NCBI GenBank assembly: GCA_037693485.1
Contig: CM075351.1
Location: 14,999,001-15,063,000, forward strand
Source: Kitagawia praeruptora
Taxonomy: Eukaryota; Streptophyta; Magnoliopsida; Apiales; Apiaceae
DNA: 64,000 nucleotides
Direction of reading: 5' to 3'
A model generated the notes under the pieces. It was not told where the DNA came from and did not search any database. It saw only the letters and a list, made by a program, of their open reading frames with translations. A program made the position numbers and the translations under genes. Positions 55,286-64,000 of this stretch are shown in pieces; position 1 is the first letter of the stretch; every line of letters begins with the position of its first letter.

Positions 55286-57165
55286 ATCATATGATTCGAT
55301 TAACATTACTTTCATATTACTGTTGACAGTCTATTAACATACATATAAGCTGAGTTAGAAGCCACACAGTACAAGTTATAAAATAATATTTATAAACTAA
55401 TTGTAGGTACACTGCATCCTTTATATCTTGTGGGTTGGTGCAATCTATTATACTGGGCTTTAATTGCAGTAGAGCGACTTCTAATATTTCATTTTCCTTC
55501 TAGTCTAATATATGCTCGTTCTTAGATTTCTCTTACCTTCTCCGAATCAATGAATAGTCTTTTATTGTTGCCCATGAATGCCATGACTACATTAATAACA
55601 GATCCTAAATATGCAAAACGACATTAAGTCGTGAAACAGGAGTAGAAAGTAAAATTACAGAAAAGAATTAATATCACTACATTAACATCACAATAAGTAA
55701 CAGTTCACTACCACTATTTTATTTCGATAACTAAATTCCATTTTTTAAAAAACAGAAAATAAAGCCAAAGCTTAATAGCAGCAGCTAATCACCACAATTG
55801 AGTAAAATCCCAGTCCACTAAGACAAGTACTGCAGAGCCATCATAATACTTCATGCATGCACAATGACAAAATGAGAAAGGAAAATGATATGTAAATAAT
55901 ATTAACTTAGACAAACTCATGCTCATAAAACAGCTCAAGGCAGAACAAAAGCCTAGCAAATCCTCCCACTGTCCAGCAGTATAAACACTGTAACCAAAAG
56001 GCAGGAGGCTGGAGCTACTGATCATCATGAACCACCCTGCGACATGTTTAAAATCACGTAGTTAGCTTCAAATACCGTAAAATAATGTCTCAATCCCAAT
56101 GCCACCAAAGGCCAAGGAAACAAAACAATAACAACCAACAAGAAAATCAGAATATTTACATAACTCAAAAGAATAAATGCTAAGCAATGCAACTATCTTT
56201 TTCCTTTAACCTTCCTCCTTATTAATAGTCTCCCACTCCACATACACCAAAAGTAAAAGGATCAGAGCTGACACAGGTTTCAGGTTGTGCAACAAGTATC
56301 TAATGCACACTTGGATAGCTTTTCGTTTATCTGAGGCCTTGTATTGCATTCGACCTTCCTTCTCTATGATAGTCTCCCACTCCACATACAACAAAAGTGA
56401 AAGTGTCCGACAGCTGACATGAGTCTCAAAATAAAGATTCTAACGCCATGAATTAGCCCTACTACCAAAGATAAGATCACATTAGGGATGAGCTTCTAAG
56501 TTCTAACAAACCAATTAACAAACTCATAGTTGATGAGCATGTTGTACACTTGCATTGACTGCCAAATTTCATATGCTATTTATCTCACTTCATAGGGTAC
56601 ATTGTTTGTCTTGGAGACTTGCACTATTTGTAGTTCACACATTTTTCAAGGCAGATAGATCATGCATGACCTAGTGTATGCTAGTAATGTATCATGAAGT
56701 GCAAAACTGACAATGCAACATATAACTGAATTTTTTTCCTCCAGGTGATGAATTTAAAATCTAACATATGGATTCAAAGGCCTCTTTCAAAGAATCTAGC
56801 ATATAGACATCAGCAATAATGGTAATTCTAATTGAAGTAATGTATGAACTTTCCTGAACTTTTTCGATTTTTTTTTTGACAAGTTTCACCAAATTTCTAT
56901 GAAAATAAAACATGGCACATAAATGGGCCTGGCTATTAGAAGGATAAAACGCCAACTTATCAATCTGTAAATGGTACCTAAAAAAAACAAATCTTCAAAT
57001 TAAATTACTGAGCATGAAATATTACATTTTAATTAGCAACGTCAATGAACATGAATCCGCAACAATACAAGGCAGCGAGAGTATGGAAAGAAACCGTGAA
57101 TTTATGCATACAAAAGAGAGTTGAGAATAGATATAGAGAGTTGAGAATAGATATAGGAGTACCCA
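55286..57165. other. intergenic / 3' side of the kelch gene
   Basis: No second gene is recognised. A 45-bp block (agtctcccactccacatac) is present twice, at about 56228 and 56372. The stretch 56660-56775 (from catgacctagtgtatgctag to catatggattcaaaggcc) is a paralogue of the DNA that carries two hAT elements at 58420-59750. Confidence 0.6.
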
Positions 57166-58290
57166 CTAAAGGAGGAGGAAATTAAGCACTTTGGTAGTGG
57201 ATACGATTTCATACGAGCGGGTATAAAGGGGAGTGAGGCTTATGGTGGAATCACAACGGTCCGCTCTAAACTTGAAGAAGAGAAGAGTGGTCTTGGAAGG
57301 TGAGTTGTGAGCACCACCTTCAACAGGCGATAGAGGCGAGAATACGGCAAAGCACAAGATTTTGTTGGTGTCGTCTAGACAAAACAGTGAATCAAACGCA
57401 AAGCAACAGTCATCTACAGAGAAATTTTTTTCAATAACCCGAGTGGACCACTGCACGTCCAACCACTTTCTGGTGGCAACCTCATATGCACGAACAAGAT
57501 TGGGAAATTTACGGCCATGAAGAAAGAGTACGCCGTCAAGAAGAGCAGCACCCACTACTTTGTTCCACCCAGAGAAATTGGAGTCTAGACATCGCCATGT
57601 ACCAGTATCACCATCTTGCTTCTGTCGAGTCGGGGGATAGAAAGCATAGAGGGAAGGCGAGGGAAGCTGACCGCCACAAAAGTGAACCAGAATGCGGTTT
57701 TTGGTAGGGTCCGGAATCAGTGGAGGGCATGGTGTACAATCTACTAGTTCTGGAGGGAAAGGAACTAGCGACTTCCAGGGTCCATACTCCTCCTGACTAT
57801 TGGTGGTACCGACATGAAGAACCTCAGGAGCAAAGCAGATACTTCCAAAGGAGTAGACATCTCCATTGAGGTAGGTGCAGATGTAACTATGTGGAGTATT
57901 GATCATGGGCGCTGGGGCCCACGCCTCACCACCACGCACCATCAATCCATCTGCGGGATCAAAATGCAAACGAGACGCACCCATGTGAAAATGCGATTGG
58001 GCATGGTATTTGACGAATTTGAAGAGGGATGATCCTTCATGACGAGAATGCCAACCTCCAAAGATGAATATGGAATGACCCGTAGCCACCATATCACCAT
58101 ACCCGCAAGCCCTAGGCAACGAAGGCAAGCAATGACGGTATATTTTGTTCAGCCTGAGATCCACTATGTGGAATTCTTCCCGTATATAGCTTTCTTCAAC
58201 ATTATCGCATTGAATCTTATCCTCCACCTTGTTCACTGACCGCACAAGAATCTTTCTTTCATTTCCACCACCTCTTTTCCTCCGTCCCAT
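57166..58290 (-). CDS. kelch-type beta-propeller protein, 374 aa
   Basis: An open frame from ATG at 58288-58290 (MGRRKRGGGNERKILVRS) to TAG at 57166-57168. I chose this ATG because an acceptor-like tttgcag lies just upstream, so the frame's 15 further N-terminal codons are probably intron sequence. Kelch-like blades are seen at HSIFIFGGWHSRH, SYICTYLNGDVYSFGS, NRILVHFCGGQLPSPSLYAF, VVGAALLDGVLFLHGRKFPN and RAYEVATRKWLDVQW. The N-terminus is basic. No F-box motif is readable in the frame; plant F-box/kelch proteins have a similar size, so an upstream F-box exon remains possible. A role in protein binding is known for the fold; the specific partner is unknown. Direct repeats of about 110 bp flank the gene. 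Confidence 0.75.
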   Translation of the reverse strand: MGRRKRGGGNERKILVRSVNKVEDKIQCDNVEESYIREEFHIVDLRLNKIYRHCLPSLPRACGYGDMVATGHSIFIFGGWHSRHEGSSLFKFVKYHAQSHFHMGASRLHFDPADGLMVRGGEAWAPAPMINTPHSYICTYLNGDVYSFGSICFAPEVLHVGTTNSQEEYGPWKSLVPFPPELVDCTPCPPLIPDPTKNRILVHFCGGQLPSPSLYAFYPPTRQKQDGDTGTWRCLDSNFSGWNKVVGAALLDGVLFLHGRKFPNLVRAYEVATRKWLDVQWSTRVIEKNFSVDDCCFAFDSLFCLDDTNKILCFAVFSPLSPVEGGAHNSPSKTTLLFFKFRADRCDSTISLTPLYTRSYEIVSTTKVLNFLLL

Positions 58291-58441
58291 TTTCCCGTTG
58301 TATTCCTCTGCAAACAATGGATGACACAAAATCAATAAACATAAATTGTGGAAAGAGATCGAGAATTAGGAGGAATTATATCTTGAGATACAAGGGCAAA
58401 GCAAAGATAGATCAAGAGATGACCTAGTGTATGCTAGTGAT

Positions 58442-58953
58442 TAGGGGTGTCAATTTCGGATAATGGGTCGGGTTTGTTGTACCCGGTCTTGTTTTTGGGT
58501 CAACCTGAATCCGACCCGAATCCGAAATGGGTTAAAAATTTCAATCCGAACCTGACCTGTTATGTACCCGGTCAACCCGAAAATGATCCGAAAATAATTA
58601 AAAATAATTATTTTTTTATAAAATAATTTTTATTTAAAATATATTAAAAGAATATAATAGCAACTTAAAAGATGAGATGTAAACTAAAATTATTTAAATA
58701 ATATATAAATATATCACACATGTATCTAATTATATAATGTAAAGTTTAAAATTATGCATAATATATTATATAAATTAAATTTTCGGGTCGTGTTCGGGTA
58801 TTTTGGGTCAACCCGAAACTGACCCAATTTTTTCGGGTAAATTTTTACCAAACCCGAACCCGACCCGAAACTCAAAACACTCGACCCAAATTCATACTTT
58901 TCCGTGTCGTGTTCGTGTCGGGTTTCGGGTCGTGTCAATTTTTGACACCCCTA
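58442..58953. mobile_element. hAT-type MITE, 512 bp
   Basis: The 8-bp target duplication ctagtgat is exact (58434-58441 and 58954-58961). The terminal repeats are taggggtgtcaattt and aattnttgacacccct(a). Inside, cgggtcgggtt/aacccgacccg-type repeats fill both flanks, with an AT-rich middle. The paralogous stretch at 56675-56700 lacks the element. No transposase. Confidence 0.95.
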
Positions 58954-58981
58954 CTAGTGATGTATCATGAAGTGCAAAACT

Positions 58982-59376
58982 AGGGATGAGCGTCGGGGCA
59001 CTTCGGGGCGGGGATGGCGTCGGGGCACTTCGGGGCCGGGGAGTGCTATCCCCGCCCCCATCCCCGAATTCAAACCCGATCCCTGTCGGGGACTATTTTT
59101 CATTCCCCGTCCCCGGTCCAAACGGGTAACGGGGATCCCCGCGGGGAATCGGGGAATTTTATTTAAAACAAAAAAAATATTAAATAATTTGAAACACTAA
59201 CTAGTGAGCTCAAATGCACTAAATTAAGATAAAAAATATTACTTAAAGAAACAATTATAAATAATATGGAAATGAAGTTATTTAACTATTAGAAAGACAA
59301 ATATATAAAATTAAAATATCATTTTGTTTCCAATATGAAGTATTGGAAATTCGTTTATATTAATATATGATTATTA

Positions 59377-59436
<60 letters not shown>

Positions 59437-59670
59437 TAAAGTGTGGTGAAATCGATTCGGGATTGAAAATAGGGTCGGGTAGAGAAAATCGGGGCGGGGG
59501 TCGGGGATCGGGTCGGGGACACATAAAAACCCGGCCCCGGCCCGCTCCTCGATTTTTTTTGAAAGCCCCCGCTCCGCGGCCCGTACCCGAAAAAATCCCC
59601 GAATCCCAGCCCCGTTCGGTGCGGGGATCGGATCGGGATCGGGCGGGCCGGGATGAATGCCCATCCATAT
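58982..59670. mobile_element. second hAT-like element, 689 bp, 20 bp away
   Basis: Flanked by gcaaaact (58974-58981) and gtaaaact (59671-59678), an 8-bp duplication with one change. The ends are agggatgagcg.. and ..gaatgcccatccatat, an imperfect inverted repeat. Both flanks are GC-rich (cggggcggggat-type), and the middle has (TA)n(TG)n at 59375-59434. The paralogous segment at 56705-56730 reads straight through (gtgcaaaactgacaatgc). Overlapping 100-110-residue frames on both strands here are low-complexity and not genes. Confidence 0.88.
59375..59434. repeat. compound microsatellite (TA)n(TG)n
   Basis: About 12 TA units followed directly by about 17 TG units, inside the second hAT element. 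Confidence 0.95.
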
Positions 59671-59752
59671 GTAAAACTGACAATGCAACATATAACTGAA
59701 TTTTTTCATCCAGTAATGAATTTAAAATCTAACATATGGATTCATAGGCCGC

Positions 59753-61496
59753 TGTTATGCTATAATTACGCAAGCGCACGTAGTCACAAGTAATACAATT
59801 AAAGTTCGTTCCACAGAGATCTGGTTAAGTTTTACTCAGAAAATATGCCTATGCAACAATGTATGGTTTAATTCACTGCTAAGAAAAATAACAATTTTAG
59901 GTTTGATTGTCTAAATTAAACTAAGATGCAAATTATAAATTGAAGCATTAACTACTTAACAAGAATTAAAATCGAATTACTTATATGAGTATCTTTTTTT
60001 GATTTTTGATGTACCTACTTGAGCCGGATGAAAGGAAACTTTCACGTCCGGTTTTGAAGGGGGGATATCCTATAGAGGATCCTATCCCAATTTTTCTTTT
60101 GCTAGGCCCATAGCTAAAAAAACCCACTTTCTTACGATTACGACTTCACTTAGAGTTGCAGCCTTTAATTAAAACATGCGATGGCTTTGATATCTGATCG
60201 AATAACATGGAACAAGTAAAAGTTACCTCTCGGTATACTAGTACCAATCTACGCATACATCCACAAAAGAGATAGAAGATGAATAGTCACCTATTATGTT
60301 TAGACCCTATATCTCTATAGAATTTGAAAACATAAAGGTTGAAGCACAAGTTATCCACTTAGATCACATAGGGTAGCATAATATCTCTATTGATGCCACA
60401 AATCATGATGTTAAAACATTAACCTATCCTATGCTAGCATGGCAAGTTCTAAATCTCAAGATCCACTCTCGTTTAGCAAGAGATTAACATATTAGATGTT
60501 CGCGACGCATCTAAATTCAATAAGCACAACCATACAAGGATATCAAGAATTCACCACACATAAATCTTTAAGGCATGCAAACTACTAAGCTACATAGATA
60601 AATCCACTAGGATCCCACGATAACGATTAGTTCATAATCGAACCTCTCTTCACCATGGGATTTGACGAAAGCATGATATTAAACAAGATAAAGAAGATGA
60701 ATAAATCAATAATAGAATAAGGTTTAGCGAACAAATTCGGAAAAGTAACAAGCATCCAAAAGATACGCCTAAACAAAGAATACAAGAAAACTATGATTAG
60801 ATCTTCTTGTCGTCACAATCCTCGCCTTGGCTTCTCTCTCTTCGTGCTCTGAACGAATTTTAGTGAGTAGATGATGATTTTGATGTGCCCCAAGGTGTGT
60901 ATTTATAGCCCCAAGTGCCCTCTTAACCAAGCAAATTCCGTCTTTGAATTAGAATATAATTCCGGTAATTTTCCTTTCTTGAATGAAATAGAATTGCAAT
61001 TCCCATATTTAAAACTGATTCTAGAACGTTCTGATCGTTCATAACAATTGCTATATTGAATAGGAGAAGAAAAACAGCAATTTCCCATTAGAAATCAGAA
61101 TCCAGGAAGTTTCTGACCATTCTGGCGCATTCTCGCGCGCCCGCGCGCTCCACAAGCCTCTTTCTCTAGCGCCCGCGCGGCTCAGCTATGCACTTTTCTC
61201 CCTCGCGCGCCCGCGCGGTTCTTCCTTATAATTCTGGCGCGGCCGCGCCATGTTTAAACTGACACTGCACATCCTTGCTTTCTTGCTGATTTACTCCAAC
61301 CTTCAAGGCAATTTCCCAGCACTGGTTCTCTAGACTTTAAAAACATCATATGCTCATTGAAAACTCTATATCTTCACCTAGAAATACAACCTGCACAATT
61401 CTCACAAAAACACATTAAAACACACAAATACTTGAGTCCAAGACATCAATTTAAGCCGAAATAGAATGATCCAAGTGGATATAAATCCACTTATCA
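59753..61496 (-). mobile_element. 3' LTR of a Ty3-gypsy element, 1.74 kb
   Basis: On the plus strand it starts tgttatgcta and ends ccacttatca, so on the minus strand it has TG..CA ends (TGATAAGTGG..CATAACA). Bases 61497-61515 read on the minus strand as aagtttgggggtg, a polypurine tract directly before the LTR. The stretch aattacgcaagcgcacg.., cgttccacagaga at 59765-59820 is a recurrent feature of plant gypsy LTR ends. It contains a chloroplast DNA piece at 60008-60145 and a run of GC-rich palindromes at 61125-61250. Confidence 0.8.
60008..60145 (+). other. rpoC1: NUPT: chloroplast rpoC1 intron end and exon 2 start, inside the LTR
   Basis: gagccggatgaaaggaaact, then ttcacgtccggtttt, folds like a group II intron domain V (stem, GAAA-type loop, bulge). 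It is followed by a domain VI-like stretch and then tttttcttttgctaggccca (FSFARP) and tagctaaaa (IAKK), which is how exon 2 of chloroplast rpoC1 (plastid RNA polymerase beta' subunit) begins. One extra A in the A-run shifts the frame after IAKK. The match ends near cttacgattacgac. Recognition is from memory of rpoC1. Confidence 0.75.
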
Positions 61497-62941
61497 CACC
61501 CCCAAACTTAAACCGATGCTTGTCCTCAAGCATAAACAGACAAAAATATATACAACTAACTAGTACCACTTCCGTAGGTGATCACGGTTGCATTTGGCAT
61601 ATGCAACAAGCCCTTTAAACCCCTAGGCAGCCCTAGTGGACGAGTAAGGTCTCGTGAGGGCCTATAGTGAATGTACCCACAAAATCCAATGCAATGCAAT
61701 GCATGAATGCAACTAATATGAAAATGCAAAGATCCCCTCAAACTCACCAAAACCAACTAACAAGCAAATATCTCAATGAACGCAACAATTCCAAGCAGAG
61801 CTCGACTAAATCCCCGTATACTAACAATACATGAACAGAAACGTGCGTGTGTGCAATGCTCATCAGAAATACTCCCAAAACTAAGTCAAAAATCATACAT
61901 GCTTTCCGTCAAGACAATCACAGGTTTATAACTAGAATAGATTGTAGACACTCCATAACCTAGGAACACCTCCACCCTTATCCAAGGTAGACAGAAACTC
62001 ATGCTTTATTACTATGACACATAATACTGTATACAATACGCATGTTTATTTAACCGTGCAATGAATGAGACCCCAAAAGGCTTATACAATAATACCCATG
62101 TAGCGAGTGTTAGGTCAGCAATCCCAAACCACAAGGGCTTTAGGTTACTAGGACTAAGTCCCCTCAGACTTAATTACTCGAGTATTAAAGAGCTCACTCT
62201 GGTTAATTTTGCATAAAAACAAATAAAAATTGGACTTTTTTTTTTCTTTTTTTCTTTTTTTTTCTTTTTTTTTTTTCATGCAATCTGGAATGAGCCTTTC
62301 TCATTTTCAACCCTAGACTACTCATATAAATATGAGCTGGCTACTAGCCATTTGACACCTAGCCATTATTTAATAATTATTACAACTTAACATGAAATTC
62401 CTGTTTTCCCCCAAACTCAAATTTTAGTGTTCCTACGCTATAAAGGGAATAACGAAAATTCTAAGAATAAACAAGTGATTAAATCTCAAAACATCCAACA
62501 GGCATGACCCTAACCTAGCCCAAAAGCACCCCAATGAGACTGTGTAATTAGTTTTGTTCCCATAACATGCAAGTCAATTCCTAGGAACTATAAATCAGCC
62601 CTCTACTCATCATCATCACACTCAATTAAACATCTACCTATCAATCAGAATCAGCTCGTCTTAAGGGATCATGAAATATGCATGCCATGAAAATGCAACT
62701 AACATGAACTCACATGGTAAAACAACGAAAATAATAGAATGTCCTATATGAAACAAACGTAAATAATACGAACATAAATGCATGAATTACTACTACTAAT
62801 ATGCAAAACATGATATCCTACATGAACACAATGAAATACTAATACTACATATACAATATTTTCCCCCAAACCACCCCCAAACTTAAGATATTCAATGACC
62901 TCATTGAATGGAAATAAATATGAGGGAAAGTAGAAACATAC
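61497..62941 (-). mobile_element. gypsy internal 3' region, non-coding
   Basis: Starts with the polypurine tract. The text cccccaaacttaaaccgatg.., cttgtcctcaagcataaac and the long pyrimidine run at 62230-62278 are typical of the untranslated stretch between pol and the 3' LTR of plant gypsy elements read in reverse. No domain is seen. Confidence 0.65.
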
Positions 62942-63297
62942 CTACGCCGCAGCATCATCACCCTCCTCGGGTGGAGAATCAGGTGGTGGATAAACAGTGT
63001 CCGATCTAAAGACTGGCCACTCAACATGGGCACCACTAGCTCCGAAAGCAGTACTGAAAGCCTGTGTCAATCTCGCAGAAAAACGGCTCTGACTCTCATA
63101 TAAGGCATCCATACGCCTAATCATCCGCCTATCATGGGAAGCACTCGAGACTACAACAGGAGCCTGCTGAACCGGAGGACCACCAGCAATCTCATAACCT
63201 AAACCCCCAGGATGAGGAATGCCGCCAGGCCATTCCACCAACTTCGACGCATCAATGGGTCCAGCCGGCATCTGAATCTGCTCCTCGGTGAAAATGC
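62942..63297 (-). pseudogene. additional gypsy 3' reading frame, truncated
   Basis: Encodes GCIFTEEQIQMPAGPIDASK, PHPGGLGYEIAGGPPVQQAP, a basic stretch HDRRMIRRMDALYESQSRFS and an acidic end SPPEEGDDAAA. I recognise no enzyme motif. The position between pol and the 3' LTR fits the extra frames of unknown function in Tat/Athila elements. Its N-terminal side is cut at 63297, where unrelated sequence begins; the first 16 or so codons of the open frame belong to that insertion. Confidence 0.55.
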
Positions 63298-64000
63298 ACC
63301 CTAGAAGGGGGTTGAATAGGTGTAAATGGCTAACTATATTCAACTAAAACCGATTTTAAAAATTACCAGAAACAGCTTACTGATTTCATTTTATGCAGAG
63401 ACAGATGGTAAGCTGAATGCAAACAGTAAGCAAAATACAAGCAGAAAATAAAGAGCAGAAAATAAAGAACACAGAGACTTTTAGCCAGGTTCGACCCCTA
63501 ACCCCTATGGTCTACGTCCTGGTCCCTTACCAACTTGGTAAGAGAATATATTATTGATCACTGAAATAAAACCAATTACAAGATACAATAATATATCTCC
63601 CTTAATCCCAGCTGCTGACAAATGGCTTGCTGAACACCTGTTTCTGAACCTGCTCTCTAAGCTATACTTCCCAAGTATACTTCTCTAGCAACGTTCACCA
63701 AACCCTTGTTCCCTAGCCAATATGCCCAGCAACTAATCCTTACCAATCCTGCTGACAAATGGCTTGCTGTTTGCTGTGCTGAACCAACTCTCTAAGCAAT
63801 ACTTCCAAAGTATCCTTCTCTAGTCTAGTTCGACCCACCCAAAACTTTAAGCCAAACTTGTACAGCAAATATTCAATACAAATTGAACAATACAATGTTT
63901 GAATCAATACAACTCAACCTAATGAACTCTCTAAGATATAGCACGTATATGATATATTAAGAGCTCGAGAGAATCGAAAGGATATAGCAATGAAAAACTG
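63298..64000. mobile_element. start of another insertion, running off the window
   Basis: Begins ctagaagggggttgaatagg (63299), a common end sequence of plant transposable elements. A ttcgacccctaacccctatgg stretch at 63490 and a partial tandem duplication of about 140 bp (tgctgacaaatggcttgctg at 63612 and about 63750) follow. The superfamily cannot be set without the other end. Confidence 0.5.

Noticed and set aside
59360..59709. Three overlapping frames of 107-111 codons
   Set aside because: They arise from the (TA)n(TG)n microsatellite and the GC-rich arms of a hAT element and are low-complexity on both strands.

Overview
This is nuclear DNA of a flowering plant, very probably a eudicot. 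The signs are spliced genes with GT-AG introns, plant families (defensin-like peptide, eIF(iso)4G, LRR receptor, kelch protein), plant-type Ty1-copia and Ty3-gypsy retrotransposons, CACTA, hAT and Helitron DNA transposons, and organelle DNA inserted in the nucleus. The species cannot be fixed from the sequence. The window is transposon-dense and gene-poor. Only two genes look intact: a two-exon defensin-like peptide gene (17664-18008, +) and an intron-less kelch-type coding region (57166-58290, -). An eIF(iso)4G gene (35454-41485, -) is complete over eight exons except for one in-frame TAG and an unseen first exon.

Layout. 1-8.1 kb: a copia element whose integrase is split by a non-autonomous LTR element with 4.1-kb LTRs and only 1.3 kb between them. 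8.7-13.2 kb: a Helitron carrying a 3.8-kb CACTA element (exact TAT target duplication), which itself carries nine copies of a 175-bp satellite. 13.7-18.1 kb: two copies of a defensin-gene promoter; the copy that still has its gene is split by a 2.37-kb Helitron and the other copy preserves the empty site. 18.3-22.0 kb: a WD40 gene scrap and a gypsy gag-protease element with three LTR copies. 22.7-26.4 kb: a MITE, a long-TIR element carrying C2 and PPR gene pieces, and a mariner transposase scrap. 27-33 kb: unrecognised scraps and a Helitron with a large internal duplication.

33.4-41.5 kb: a small LTR element lies downstream of the eIF(iso)4G locus, and one intron of that locus holds about 1.4 kb of mitochondrial DNA (ccmC plus a tRNA-Ile(CAU)). 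42.9-48.3 kb: a hAT element, then three broken copies of one LRR receptor gene, the first two in inverted orientation. 48.7-51.9 kb: a decayed gypsy gag and 5' LTR. 53.2-54.0 kb: a short Helitron. 56-59.7 kb: the kelch gene, then two adjacent hAT elements whose empty site survives as a paralogous copy on the other side of the gene. 59.75-64 kb: a gypsy 3' LTR that has swallowed a chloroplast rpoC1 fragment, its internal 3' region, and a further insertion running off the window.

I found no new multi-gene system. The value here is structural: several insertions can be dated relative to each other and bounded to the base because the window keeps its own empty-site copies.
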